The notes beneath the pieces were generated by a model. The model was not told where the DNA came from and did not search any database. It saw only the letters and a program-made list of their open reading frames with translations. The position numbers and the translations under genes are program-made. Positions 1 to 7,347 of a stretch of 16,704 nt of DNA are shown here, one piece after another (the first letter of the stretch is position 1; every line of letters begins with the position of its first letter). This DNA is from Tubulinosema ratisbonensis. Taxonomy: Eukaryota; Microsporidia; Tubulinosematidae. The stretch spans positions 3,986 through 20,689 of the forward strand of contig RCSS01000686.1 of assembly GCA_004000155.1 (NCBI GenBank), written 5' to 3'.

Positions 1-872
1 AATCCTTTAAAAAAATATTCTTGTATTTTCTGGCTTTGTTCTAAATTTTTTAAATAATTTTTTATTATTTTTTTAGAAGAAGAATCTTTTAATTTTACAA
101 GAAAAGTGACAGTGTAAAATGATTTTATTGAATTAACAGATGATTGAAATATTTCATTTAATATTTTATGAATACCATCTGTTAATCCTTTATTATTTTT
201 TAAAAGAGTATTTTTTAATTTATTTCTTTGAAAATCATCTAAAAAATTAAGATTTTCTTCTTCTTCAGGATTGAGATTATTTTCTTCTTCTTCAGGATTG
301 AGATTATTTTCTTCTTCTTCAATATTAACATTATTTTCTTCTTCTTTTATTTCATCACTAAAATTACTCTTTTCTTCATTATTACTTATAAAATCATCAT
401 TTAAGTTACTCTCTTCCTCTTCACTCTCTAAAATATCCATTTCTAAGTTAATCTTATTTATTTCATCAATAATATTATTGTATTTATCTTTAAGAATCTC
501 TTCTACCAATAATCTAACAAACTTGGTAGAGTAATTTATATTAGAAAAATACCATGAAATAACACTGTGAAAAGAACTGTCTNGTAAAAAAATAGCCTCT
601 AAACAACTGTAAAATGGGTTTTCTTCACTCATAAATTCTTTTATAGAAAAAATTGTGTATAAAATTTCCTCTTCTATGCTCATAAATGTTCTATTTTTAT
701 ATAATTTTTTTTCATCCAATACTTTTAGTTTTGAAAGAATGTCTGATTTATTTGTTAATTTTTTTAAAATAAATTTTATTGCATTGTTTAAGTGTCTCTT
801 TTTTAGCAATGGGTCTTGTAACATTGTTAATGAAAGATTGTTTATGTTTTCTTCAAAGAAATCTTTTTTCAT
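1..872 (-). CDS. unidentified acidic protein, N-terminal 290 residues (gene runs off left edge)
   Basis: An uninterrupted frame runs from the ATG at 870-872 to the left edge without a stop, so at least 290 residues are present and the C-terminus lies outside the window. I do not recognise the family. Residues 1-145 look helical (Leu, Ile and Lys rich). Residues 146-210 are a strongly acidic low-complexity linker (Glu, Asn, Asp) that includes a 9-residue tandem repeat, NNLNPEEEE-like. Residues 211-290 are again mixed helical, including FYTVTFLVKLKDSSSKK. No signal peptide or membrane segment is visible. The ATG is chosen because it opens the frame and CCCC lies directly before it. One undetermined base at 583 leaves codon 97 (CNA) open. 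The plus-strand frames across this region are Ser/Phe-rich antisense shadows of the Glu/Lys codons. That the gene is real is fairly sure; its function is unknown. Confidence 0.72.
   Translation of the reverse strand, partial: MKKDFFEENINNLSLTMLQDPLLKKRHLNNAIKFILKKLTNKSDILSKLKVLDEKKLYKNRTFMSIEEEILYTIFSIKEFMSEENPFYSCLEAIFLXDSSFHSVISWYFSNINYSTKFVRLLVEEILKDKYNNIIDEINKINLEMDILESEEEESNLNDDFISNNEEKSNFSDEIKEEENNVNIEEEENNLNPEEEENNLNPEEEENLNFLDDFQRNKLKNTLLKNNKGLTDGIHKILNEIFQSSVNSIKSFYTVTFLVKLKDSSSKKIIKNYLKNLEQSQKIQEYFFKG
253..333. repeat. 27-bp tandem repeat inside a coding region
   Basis: Two identical 27-bp units (253-279 and 280-306) are followed by a diverged third unit (307-333); a weaker fourth trace continues to about 360. 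Each unit encodes nine residues (two Asn, Leu, Asn, Pro, four Glu) on the minus strand, so the copy number can change without breaking the frame. Confidence 0.88.
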
Positions 873-876
873 GGGG
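873..876 (-). promoter_or_regulatory. CCCC directly upstream of the start codon
   Basis: On the minus strand the sequence reads TTACCCC then ATG. Runs of C just before the start codon are a known microsporidian upstream signal, and C runs are rare in this AT-rich spacer. The role is inferred from position only. Confidence 0.35.
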
Positions 877-1957
877 TAATTTGTAAAAAATTTAATTAAT
901 TAAATAATTATTTAATAAACTATTTTTTTATTGAATTAATTAGTTATTAATTTTCTAACAAGAGATTTTTAAAGGAAAGACTCTTAGTATCTTGGGTTAT
1001 ACCTAATTATGTATAGAATATATTTATTATTTAATAGTATTTCTGTGGTATATATAAAAGGTATAACGATAGTTCTTCTTATGGATTTATAATCCTTAGG
1101 CAACAAAAACAATTAGTTTTTCAGGGAATAATTATAAATTCAAATCATATATTAATAGCTTATATGAATTATTTTGTAGATACTAATAATTTAATGAACA
1201 TTTTAAAATATGTATAGCAAAAAAGATTAAAGACTATTTCTTATATGTTTAATACAAAGATTTAGTTAGAAAAACTAGAAAAAAGCAAAAAATGTTAATT
1301 TAATTGAAATAATTTCTGTTTAATGAGAATTTCAAGTTAAGAGATATTTTTTCACGAAGAATAACCTTTTTTAAAAATTAATTTTAGGGTTTAATTATTA
1401 TTTTGTAAAAAATAAAGCTTATTTAAGAAATTTAGCAAAGAATTTAAATGGCAAATATACCATTAACAATTAGAAAAGCTATTCGAAAGAAATTTTTTTA
1501 GTATAAACAATTAAAAATACTGAAATCATAATTGATTTAAACAATTAAAAGATTCTTAAAGTAAAAATTAATATAATCTTAGCAGATTATTTAATACATT
1601 ATATGTATTTTTAATCAAGTTTGTTCAACTAAAAATTTTTTACTTTTGTTACTAGAAGAAACAATAATTTTATTAATTAACAATTATTAAAACTTTATTT
1701 TTTGATTAAATATATTTTATAATCTTTTTTATAATAATTTTGTACCATTAACATTTATTATTCATAAAAATTAAATAATCCTATCACAACAAAAGGAAAT
1801 GTTAATAGGATAGTAAAATCAATTATAACTAAGATACAATTATAATTTATTTGGCATACAATCATAAAAATAAACACCATTCACTAAAATCAATGATAAA
1901 TTTTTTTACCAATAAAAAATATTAATGTGTCAGAAGAACAATTAAAAAAATATTAAT
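873..1957. other. AT-rich spacer between BMS1 and the left-edge gene, possible decayed coding sequence
   Basis: No intact gene is visible in about 1.1 kb. The part from about 935 to 1705 has patchy coding-like stretches on the plus strand. One is a 57-codon open stretch at about 1038-1215, containing GFIILRQQKQ and YFVDTNNLMN. Another runs in a different frame around 1386-1600, with runs such as GFNYYFVKNKAYLRNLAKN. Frame switches and many stops mean it is not functional, and I could not assign a family. It may be a dead transposon or gene, or chance reading in AT-rich DNA. The rest (873-930 and 1706-1957) is plain AT-rich sequence. Confidence 0.4.
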
Positions 1958-1962
1958 TTATT
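1957..1962 (-). terminator. AATAAA poly(A)-type signal overlapping the BMS1 stop
   Basis: On the minus strand AATAAA contains the TAA stop of BMS1 (1958-1960). The same arrangement recurs at most other gene ends in the window, which supports its use as a 3'-end signal with a very short 3' UTR. Confidence 0.45.
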
Positions 1963-4150
1963 TCTTTTTCTTCTTTTTCTTGCCTTTCTTTGCCCTCTTA
2001 GATTTAACAGATGACTTAATAATACTCTTCACCTTCCCTTTCTTCTTCTCTTCTATCTCATTCTTTTTATCCTCTTTCTTTTTGAATATTTCTTCACATT
2101 TTTTATTTTCTATTTTTCTTTTTAATTCAATAATTCTTTCTTTTTCTTTTAAAAATAATTGTTCTTCAGGAGAAAGTATTTTNTCTTCATTTATTATAAT
2201 TTCTTTTTTGTTAAAAGGTAATTTTTTAGTTATTTTACTAATTTCCCTGGAAAATAATTCTTTTTTTCTGATTGGTTCTTTATAAACAAAATTTTCGTCT
2301 GAGGATTCTTTTTGTTCTATTTTTTCTTTTATCATTTTTTCATAATCTATCAGTTCTTTTTGTATTTTTTCTTCTTCTAAAATACATTTGTAATCATGTT
2401 CTACAGTAAAATAACATTTTAAGAAAACAACATCTCTTTCAATTAATTGACCTTCAAAGGTGCTTCTAAATTCACCATAATCACCAATTGGTCTTTTAAT
2501 TACACCTCTCAATCCACTAACACTACTTAATTTTCCTCCTAAAAATTTAAGCACTTCTTGTTTAGAATTAAACATATTTTTTATAAATGCTGTATTGTTG
2601 TAAGATTTCTTTACTTCTCCAACCAATTTACATTTCTTTTTTATTTTTTCTGGTACTTTTTCTTCGATTGTCCCTAAGCCATGAATCCTAAACCCATCAT
2701 TCTTCAATAAAAGAAATCTTGTATTTTTATAAATAGGTGATAAAAATGTAATGTTATTGAATTCTAAATTATGTTTTAAAAATCTTTCTCTTTTTCCATC
2801 ATGAGTGCTCAATAACGGATTTATTAACATTCTGTGCCAACCAATAGAAATTAAAGAGGGTGCTCCACTTTTTATCAATCTTTTATTCCATTTATGTGGT
2901 TTTAAATTACCAGTAATTATTTTTTTATCTTTTAATTTAATACTTCCCATCAACAAAAAATTATTTTTTTCGAAAGTTTTCTTAATTTTTTCATATTCAT
3001 TCTTTAATTCTAATTTTACTTTTAAATATGCACCTGGTATTAAATCAATTTTACAAGAATCTGCTTGTTTCTTAAAATTTTCCTTTTCTTTTTCTAAAAA
3101 AGATTTTTTTACAAATTTTTTCTCAAATTTCTTTTCTAATTCTTTTTCAGTTAAACCTTTTTTACTTTCTTCTTTTTTGCTGCTTTCTTCTAAATTACTT
3201 TCTGAGTTGGATTGTGATCCTTCTTCTGTGTTGCTTTGATTCTCTTTTACATTGTTTTGGCTTATTAAATCACTTTCTTCTTCACTAATTAACTCTTCTA
3301 ATGAGCTGTCTTCCAAAGACTCTTCCTCTTCTACTCCTTCTGGTTCATATTTAATTTTCTCTTCTTTGTTTAATCTTTCTATTTCTTTAATTTTAAAATC
3401 TCCTAAACCTGGTAGGTGCATAAATTCATTAGTNAGAGGAGTACCCCTTAAATACCCATAAAAACATCCTTCATTAATGTAATCAACCAAAATATAAGCA
3501 TTGTTAGACCTAAAAGTAAGAGGTCGTACCCTCATTTTGCTTATATAGTTGAGCACAAGGGTGGTATTGTTAAATATAGGTATTTTTACAGAAATTTCNT
3601 TGAAAATTCTCTTCCTTAAAGAAGAAGCACTCCCTTTTATGTTATATACACACAATTTAGACAAACCATGTGCAGAAAGAAGGGTAATGTATTCATACGA
3701 AGCAAACGAAATTTCATCTTCTATTGCCAATATTGTTAGATCACTTATTTTTGAATAATCTACTAAACAATTTAAATCATCTTTTACTTGTAAAAGCGTT
3801 ATTTTTCTACTTTTGTAAGTAAATGTCACGTTGTTTGTTAAATTTTTTTCTGAGTTGTTAAAATTTGCACAAAATTTTGTTGTGTCATAAAAATTTGATT
3901 TTATAAATTTGGAAAAAACTTTGTCATAAACCATATTTCTAGCATTATCCTCTCCAACAATGGTAATTACTATCGGTGCATTGTCTTTAAAAACAACGTT
4001 CGGCAATGGTGGTTCTACTTTAAGCTTTTCTTTTCTATCAAGCTGTCTCCTTTCCTTTTTACTTAACTTCTTTTCTATCTCTACCTTCTTCCTACTTCCT
4101 TTCTTTTTGCTCTTTAAATGTAAATTNACACCATTAGAAAATCTTGTCAT
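1958..4150 (-). CDS. BMS1: Bms1-like ribosome assembly factor, short form without a GTPase P-loop
   Basis: The frame encodes 730 residues. Bms1 binds the U3 snoRNP and Rcl1 in the nucleolus and is needed for early 40S (18S rRNA) maturation. Signatures in order: a Lys-rich N-terminus (1-45); a GTPase-like domain (about 58-205) with DDLNCLVDYSKISDL at 124-138; MRVRPLTFR at 206-214; YGYLRGTP at 231-238 followed by HLPGLGDF at 245-252; an acidic linker (about 270-330); GWHRM at 437-441; and AFIKNMFNSKQEVLKF at 521-536 with SGLRGVIKR at 545-553. The C-terminus is a Lys/Glu coiled coil ending in seven lysines. These match Bms1 better than the related Tsr1. Fungal and animal Bms1 are about 1,180-1,280 residues, mainly through a longer acidic middle. 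The P-loop GxxxxGK[ST] is absent: after G66 the matching positions are R71, N72 and M73. Undetermined bases fall at third positions of codons 8, 184, 239 and 656. It lies 40 bp downstream of the 79-residue gene on the same strand. Confidence 0.93.
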   Translation of the reverse strand: MTRFSNGXNLHLKSKKKGSRKKVEIEKKLSKKERRQLDRKEKLKVEPPLPNVVFKDNAPIVITIVGEDNARNMVYDKVFSKFIKSNFYDTTKFCANFNNSEKNLTNNVTFTYKSRKITLLQVKDDLNCLVDYSKISDLTILAIEDEISFASYEYITLLSAHGLSKLCVYNIKGSASSLRKRIFXEISVKIPIFNNTTLVLNYISKMRVRPLTFRSNNAYILVDYINEGCFYGYLRGTPXTNEFMHLPGLGDFKIKEIERLNKEEKIKYEPEGVEEEESLEDSSLEELISEEESDLISQNNVKENQSNTEEGSQSNSESNLEESSKKEESKKGLTEKELEKKFEKKFVKKSFLEKEKENFKKQADSCKIDLIPGAYLKVKLELKNEYEKIKKTFEKNNFLLMGSIKLKDKKIITGNLKPHKWNKRLIKSGAPSLISIGWHRMLINPLLSTHDGKRERFLKHNLEFNNITFLSPIYKNTRFLLLKNDGFRIHGLGTIEEKVPEKIKKKCKLVGEVKKSYNNTAFIKNMFNSKQEVLKFLGGKLSSVSGLRGVIKRPIGDYGEFRSTFEGQLIERDVVFLKCYFTVEHDYKCILEEEKIQKELIDYEKMIKEKIEQKESSDENFVYKEPIRKKELFSREISKITKKLPFNKKEIIINEXKILSPEEQLFLKEKERIIELKRKIENKKCEEIFKKKEDKKNEIEEKKKGKVKSIIKSSVKSKRAKKGKKKKKKK

Positions 4151-4185
4151 TTTATGGTAAAAAATATTATTTTTTTTAATTATTT

Positions 4186-4191
4186 TTTATT
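4186..4191 (-). terminator. AATAAA overlapping the end of the 79-residue gene
   Basis: AATAAA on the minus strand shares one base with the TAA stop at 4191-4193. It lies in the 40-bp spacer before the BMS1 start, so separate transcripts are plausible despite the short distance. Confidence 0.4.
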
Positions 4192-4430
4192 TATAAAAAT
4201 TTATCTAATTTCTTTTCAAATTCAGATAATTTTTCTAAAATTTCATAATCCCTTTTTTCGTCTTCTTCTAAGTAACTTAGTATTTTAGTTAGCATAGTTT
4301 CATCGTTTTTGTTAGATTTGTTGGTTAGTTTCTTCTTAATTACATCAGAGTTTATTGTAAGTGAGTCTTCATCCTTTTTTGATTTCATTTCTATTTCGTT
4401 TAGATCGAATGAGAATGTTGTGTCATCCAT
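4191..4430 (-). CDS. small charged protein of unknown function (79 residues)
   Basis: An ATG-to-TAA frame encodes 79 residues between two well-supported genes and has no competing frame. The protein is hydrophilic, with no membrane segment or signal peptide. The N-terminal third is acidic with a short FSFDLNEIE stretch. A Lys/Asn-rich middle (about 30-45) follows. The C-terminal 35 residues look like one amphipathic helix or short coiled coil, with ILSYLEEDEKRDYEILEKL in a heptad-like spacing. CTCCTTAA stands directly before the ATG, much like the ATCCTTA before the ATG at 5588. I do not recognise a family. It could be a small subunit of a larger complex. A chance frame is less likely because of its Glu, Asp and Lys content and its own start and 3' signals, but it cannot be excluded. 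Confidence 0.6.
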   Translation of the reverse strand: MDDTTFSFDLNEIEMKSKKDEDSLTINSDVIKKKLTNKSNKNDETMLTKILSYLEEDEKRDYEILEKLSEFEKKLDKFL

Positions 4431-4602
4431 TTAAGGAGAAAAATATATTTTTAATATTTATTTTTCTTTAAATTACATTTTATTTTCTTTAAATAGATAT
4501 TTTATTTTTTTTTATTAAAATTATATTTTTTTTAAATTGAATTATATTTTCTTTAAATTAATATTTTATTTTAAAAAAAAAAATAAATATTTTTTTTGGT
4601 TT
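4431..4602. promoter_or_regulatory. 172-bp divergent spacer, likely shared promoter region
   Basis: This spacer separates the minus-strand 79-residue gene from the plus-strand EAF3-like gene, so both start sites must be served from it. It is almost pure A/T (T-rich, then A-rich, on the plus strand). CTCC lies next to the minus-strand ATG (4435-4438) and a GG next to the plus-strand ATG (4599-4600). No TATA box can be singled out in such sequence. Confidence 0.45.
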
Positions 4603-5316
4603 ATGCACAGAAAATTCAATAATAACAATTTTATAATCACAAAGGTAGGAGAGGAATGGTTTGAAGGAAGGGTTTTAGAAATATTACCAGAAACAAAGCA
4701 CCCCAATGAGATAACCATGTATAGAATATACGTATTCAGATTATTTGCAGAGCTATCTCATCCAGTAAAAGAATATTCTTTAATGCATTCTACCCCAGAA
4801 AACATTCGTAAGTTCAAACTTACCTCTTTTCGTAGTGAAAATAAAGGAGTACACTTTCCTAAAATACTAAACGAAAGAATTTTATATGACAAATCACAAA
4901 TAAAAAAAGACAATTTTTTAAAATTACCTGCTAAATTTCCATACTTAAGAATTTTAAATGATTTTAAGAAATTTATACAAATTAACAAAGGAGGAATGAC
5001 AGAAGAAGAGCTTGATGAAATTATTTTAGGGTTCTGTCATTTATTTGAAGGTACTTTTTCNTTGTTTCTACTTTACTCTAATGAGAAAGATTACGTGGAT
5101 CAGTTTTTATCTGAAATGGTAAATATACAAAAAACTTCTGTGTTTGGTGCTGAATATTTGCTTAGATTGCTTTATCTTTTGCATAAAAAGCTACTTAATC
5201 GATTAGAGTGTTCTGATACAGCAGATTTAACATTTGATTTTTNTGTTTATTTGCTTGATTTTTTGACTGTGAATTATGACAGGTATTTTTGTGATGAAAA
5301 TTATTTAAATAAATAA
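4603..5316 (+). CDS. EAF3: MRG-domain chromatin protein (Eaf3/MRG15-like)
   Basis: The frame encodes 237 residues. Eaf3/MRG15 proteins link NuA4-type histone acetylase and Rpd3S-type deacetylase complexes to chromatin in the nucleus. Residues 11-70 fit the chromo-barrel position (KVGEEWFEGRVLEILPE, then YRIYVFRLFAE). Residues 88-235 match the MRG domain: KLPAKFPYLRILNDF at 107-121, a helix with LGFCHLFEG at 142-150, FGAEYLLRLLYLLHKK at 181-196, and a final helix with FLTVNYDRYFCDENYL. Family members are commonly 320-400 residues, so this is a short form with little linker. The barrel lacks the tryptophans that usually form the methyl-lysine cage. The frame is open further upstream, but only to a TTG through AT-rich sequence giving an unlikely Phe/Lys stretch, so the ATG at 4603 is taken. 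Undetermined bases are in codons 153 (TCN, Ser either way) and 214. Confidence 0.86.
   Translation: MHRKFNNNNFIITKVGEEWFEGRVLEILPETKHPNEITMYRIYVFRLFAELSHPVKEYSLMHSTPENIRKFKLTSFRSENKGVHFPKILNERILYDKSQIKKDNFLKLPAKFPYLRILNDFKKFIQINKGGMTEEELDEIILGFCHLFEGTFXLFLLYSNEKDYVDQFLSEMVNIQKTSVFGAEYLLRLLYLLHKKLLNRLECSDTADLTFDFXVYLLDFLTVNYDRYFCDENYLNK
5308..5313 (+). terminator. AATAAA abutting the EAF3-like stop
   Basis: AATAAA directly precedes the TAA at 5314-5316, within the last codons of the gene. An AT-only low-complexity tract follows. Confidence 0.4.
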
Positions 5317-5587
5317 TGTAAAAAATATTAATTTATTTTGTAAAATAATTTATAAAAAAAAAGAAATTTAAAAAAATTAAGTTGTAAAATAAACTAGAAA
5401 AATATATTGTAAAAAAAATTAAATTAAAAAATAAATAAAATTAAAAAAAAATTTAAATTAAAAATAAGTAAATTATAAAAAAAATAGAATTAAAAAATAA
5501 TTAAATAAAAAAAGTAAATTAAATAATTAAATAATTAAATAAAATAAGTAATAAATAAATAAAATAAATTATAAATAAATATCCTTA
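5317..5587. repeat. AT-only low-complexity spacer
   Basis: This spacer consists nearly entirely of A and T, with irregular AAATAAAT, TTAAAT and AATTAAAT units and very few G or C. It separates two plus-strand genes and contains no gene. The last bases before the next ATG read ATCCTTA, which may be a start-proximal signal. Confidence 0.8.
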
Positions 5588-6619
5588 ATGAAAAGCTCAG
5601 ATTACAAAGAAACAAAATTAATTACAGAAATAGCAACACAAATAATAGAAGACCCATCTTCATTAATAGAAAAATACTTTGACAGCTCATTAAAAAATTT
5701 ACTAAAATTTAACACCAAATTTGGGACAATAGCACACATCTGTGTATATTTAAGAGAGGCAGAATACCTAAGAAAGTTAATTTGTAGGTTTGATGAGCCA
5801 AAAAACTTATACCAATGGCTTAGTGAGAAAGATTCACTTGGGAGTACTGCGATCGAATTGGCACATAATTTTGATTTTGAAGAAATGAATATTTTATTTG
5901 AAAAGGTAATTAAAAATGAGATTTCGCCAAAAAATACAGAAATAATTTTAAAAGAAGCAATTTTAGACAAATACACAAATATAATGAATGGTTACAAACA
6001 AAGATTAGTAAAATTAACAACTGAATCACTGATTTATTCTAAAAAAGATGAACAGGAAAGTGTTAAAATATCTTTAAAAGANCTAAAATTGGAGTACACA
6101 GAGGATCACAAGAAAATTAGGTTGATTAATTTATCAAATGAGAATGAGTTTGTGTTTAAAGATGTAAACAGAGGTCCTTTAAGTTCATGGATAAACATTC
6201 TTAAGAATATTATGCCTAACAGAGACAGAACCTTTTATTTTAATGCATTTTTTTACAGATTATTGTCTGATTTGGTGAAAAATTTGGATGAAAATGTTTA
6301 TGAGATCATGAAATTAAATGAAAATCTCACTTATTACATGACACAAAATAATAATTTACCAACTGAATCATCTTTCTCTGTCACAAATAAACCAATTGAG
6401 CAGAAAATTTATTTAGAAGAAGAGAATAAACCAGAACAAACAAAACTAAAAGAAAATGAAATACAAGAAGATAATGTTTTAGAAGAAAAGGATTTAAAAA
6501 ATAGTTTAACTAATTTAAATATTAATGAAACTAAATCATGTAAGAATGAAGAAATAGAAATGTTTTCTTTTGAAAGCGACACAGAAGAGAAATACCAATT
6601 TTATGAAGCAAAAGAATAA
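5588..6619 (+). CDS. ankyrin-like + PH-like protein with C-terminal FFAT-like motif (Osh1/OSBP-like front end)
   Basis: The frame encodes 343 residues. Residues 35-107 resemble two degenerate ankyrin repeats (GTIAHICVYLREAEYLRKLI, then DSLGSTAIELAHNFDFEEM). Residues 131-209 look like a PH domain: GYKQRLVKLTTESLIYSKKD (135-154) at its start and the closing helix with W201 (SSWINILKNIM). Helices follow (215-252), then an acidic linker. The last seven residues, QFYEAKE (337-343) after the acidic stretch FESDTEEKY, fit the FFAT motif (EFFDAxE) that binds VAP/Scs2 at the ER, with Q in place of the first E. The order ANK, PH, FFAT is that of yeast Osh1, but the C-terminal sterol/PI4P-binding domain is absent here and nothing like it follows. 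An adaptor at ER contact sites is inferred. Each domain is weak alone; the order is the better evidence. Codon 165 contains an undetermined base. Confidence 0.82.
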   Translation: MKSSDYKETKLITEIATQIIEDPSSLIEKYFDSSLKNLLKFNTKFGTIAHICVYLREAEYLRKLICRFDEPKNLYQWLSEKDSLGSTAIELAHNFDFEEMNILFEKVIKNEISPKNTEIILKEAILDKYTNIMNGYKQRLVKLTTESLIYSKKDEQESVKISLKXLKLEYTEDHKKIRLINLSNENEFVFKDVNRGPLSSWINILKNIMPNRDRTFYFNAFFYRLLSDLVKNLDENVYEIMKLNENLTYYMTQNNNLPTESSFSVTNKPIEQKIYLEEENKPEQTKLKENEIQEDNVLEEKDLKNSLTNLNINETKSCKNEEIEMFSFESDTEEKYQFYEAKE

Positions 6620-6620
6620 A
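6615..6620 (+). terminator. AATAAA spanning the stop codon
   Basis: The TAA stop (6617-6619) is embedded in AATAAA. This is the same arrangement as at the BMS1 and membrane-protein gene ends. Confidence 0.45.
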
Positions 6621-7347
6621 TGTTAAAAATTTATTAATTTTCTATTTCAATTATTTTTTTATTTTAAATTTAATAAAATTTTAAATTTAATTAATAAAAA
6701 ATGGAACAAGAAGTAGGTTCTTGATTTAAAAATTGTTTAAGGAGGGATTTGTATGTTTTTTGAAAGATTTTTCATCGAAATTCTGAAGGGAACCCCGGAA
6801 GTCTTAGAAGCTTGAATAATAAAACACACCAAGCTAGACAACACAATTATTTTCAATTAAAGGTCCTCATACACTTAATTTTTTAATATAAATATTTGCA
6901 TTATCAAAATATCAAAAACCATTAAATCAATTTTTCAGCAAATACCAAATGATTAAATCATTTGTCCGAATTTTTAAAGATTTAATAAAAGTGAATTGTA
7001 TCTAAAGTAAAAAAACACACTTTTTATATTATCGAATTCAAAAAAAAAAATAATTTTTTTGAAAATCAATAAATGGCAGAATTGTTTTTATATTTTAAAA
7101 ATATGATAAAAAATTGAATATGTTTGATTTATCAAAAAATTATTTATACAAAATTTAAGATAGCAAAATTTTTAAATTGCGATATAAAGCATTTTAGATC
7201 AAAAGGCTATTTTCTGCAAATTAAGCCGCCTTTAAAGTACTAGTCTGCATTTTATTTATCCTTTTTATACTACTTTTATGTTTTGCCCTTATAGGGTTAG
7301 AAGATTTAATAGTAAATATATTCAATAAAATAATAAAAATCATAAAT
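6620..7347. other. spacer between the ANK-PH gene and the dead transposase
   Basis: No intact gene is present. It includes the GC-richer segment at 6701-6886, listed separately. It also has an 8-bp inverted repeat with a 3-base gap (CAAATGAT at 6946-6953 and its complement at 6957-6964). A second small GC-richer patch lies around 7220-7300 and contains CCCTTATAGGG. The remainder is ordinary AT-rich sequence. No terminal inverted repeat of the nearby transposon could be picked out. Confidence 0.55.
6701..6886 (+). other. GC-richer segment, possible broken short coding sequence
   Basis: This segment is clearly less AT-rich than its surroundings. On the plus strand an ATG opens a 61-codon frame interrupted by TGA at 6722-6724 and 6761-6763, then open for 40 codons (with HRNSEGNPGSLRSLNNKTHQ). 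The composition of that stretch, with Gly, Pro, Arg, His and Gln, is unlike background translations here. The minus strand is also partly open, so the direction is uncertain. It could be a fragment of a decayed gene or transposon, or a structured RNA. I recognise no family. Confidence 0.25.

Noticed and set aside
271..879. Plus-strand open frames rich in Ser, Phe and Leu
   Set aside because: They are antisense readings of the Glu/Lys-rich minus-strand gene, which is longer and starts with a supported ATG.
935..1705. Idea that the region is a working gene using a ciliate-type code
   Set aside because: Recognised genes in the window end in TAA or TGA and have no internal TAA or TAG, and the peptide obtained has no recognisable family. 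It is kept only as a weak relic observation.
1958..4150. Assignment of the ribosome assembly gene as TSR1, because the GTPase motif is absent
   Set aside because: GYLRGTP, MRVRPLTFR, FIKNMFNSKQEV and the coiled-coil C-terminus follow Bms1, not Tsr1. Absence of the P-loop alone does not decide the family.
1980..4160. Several plus-strand frames across BMS1
   Set aside because: They are antisense to a well-identified protein and show low-complexity Ser/Phe/Leu composition.
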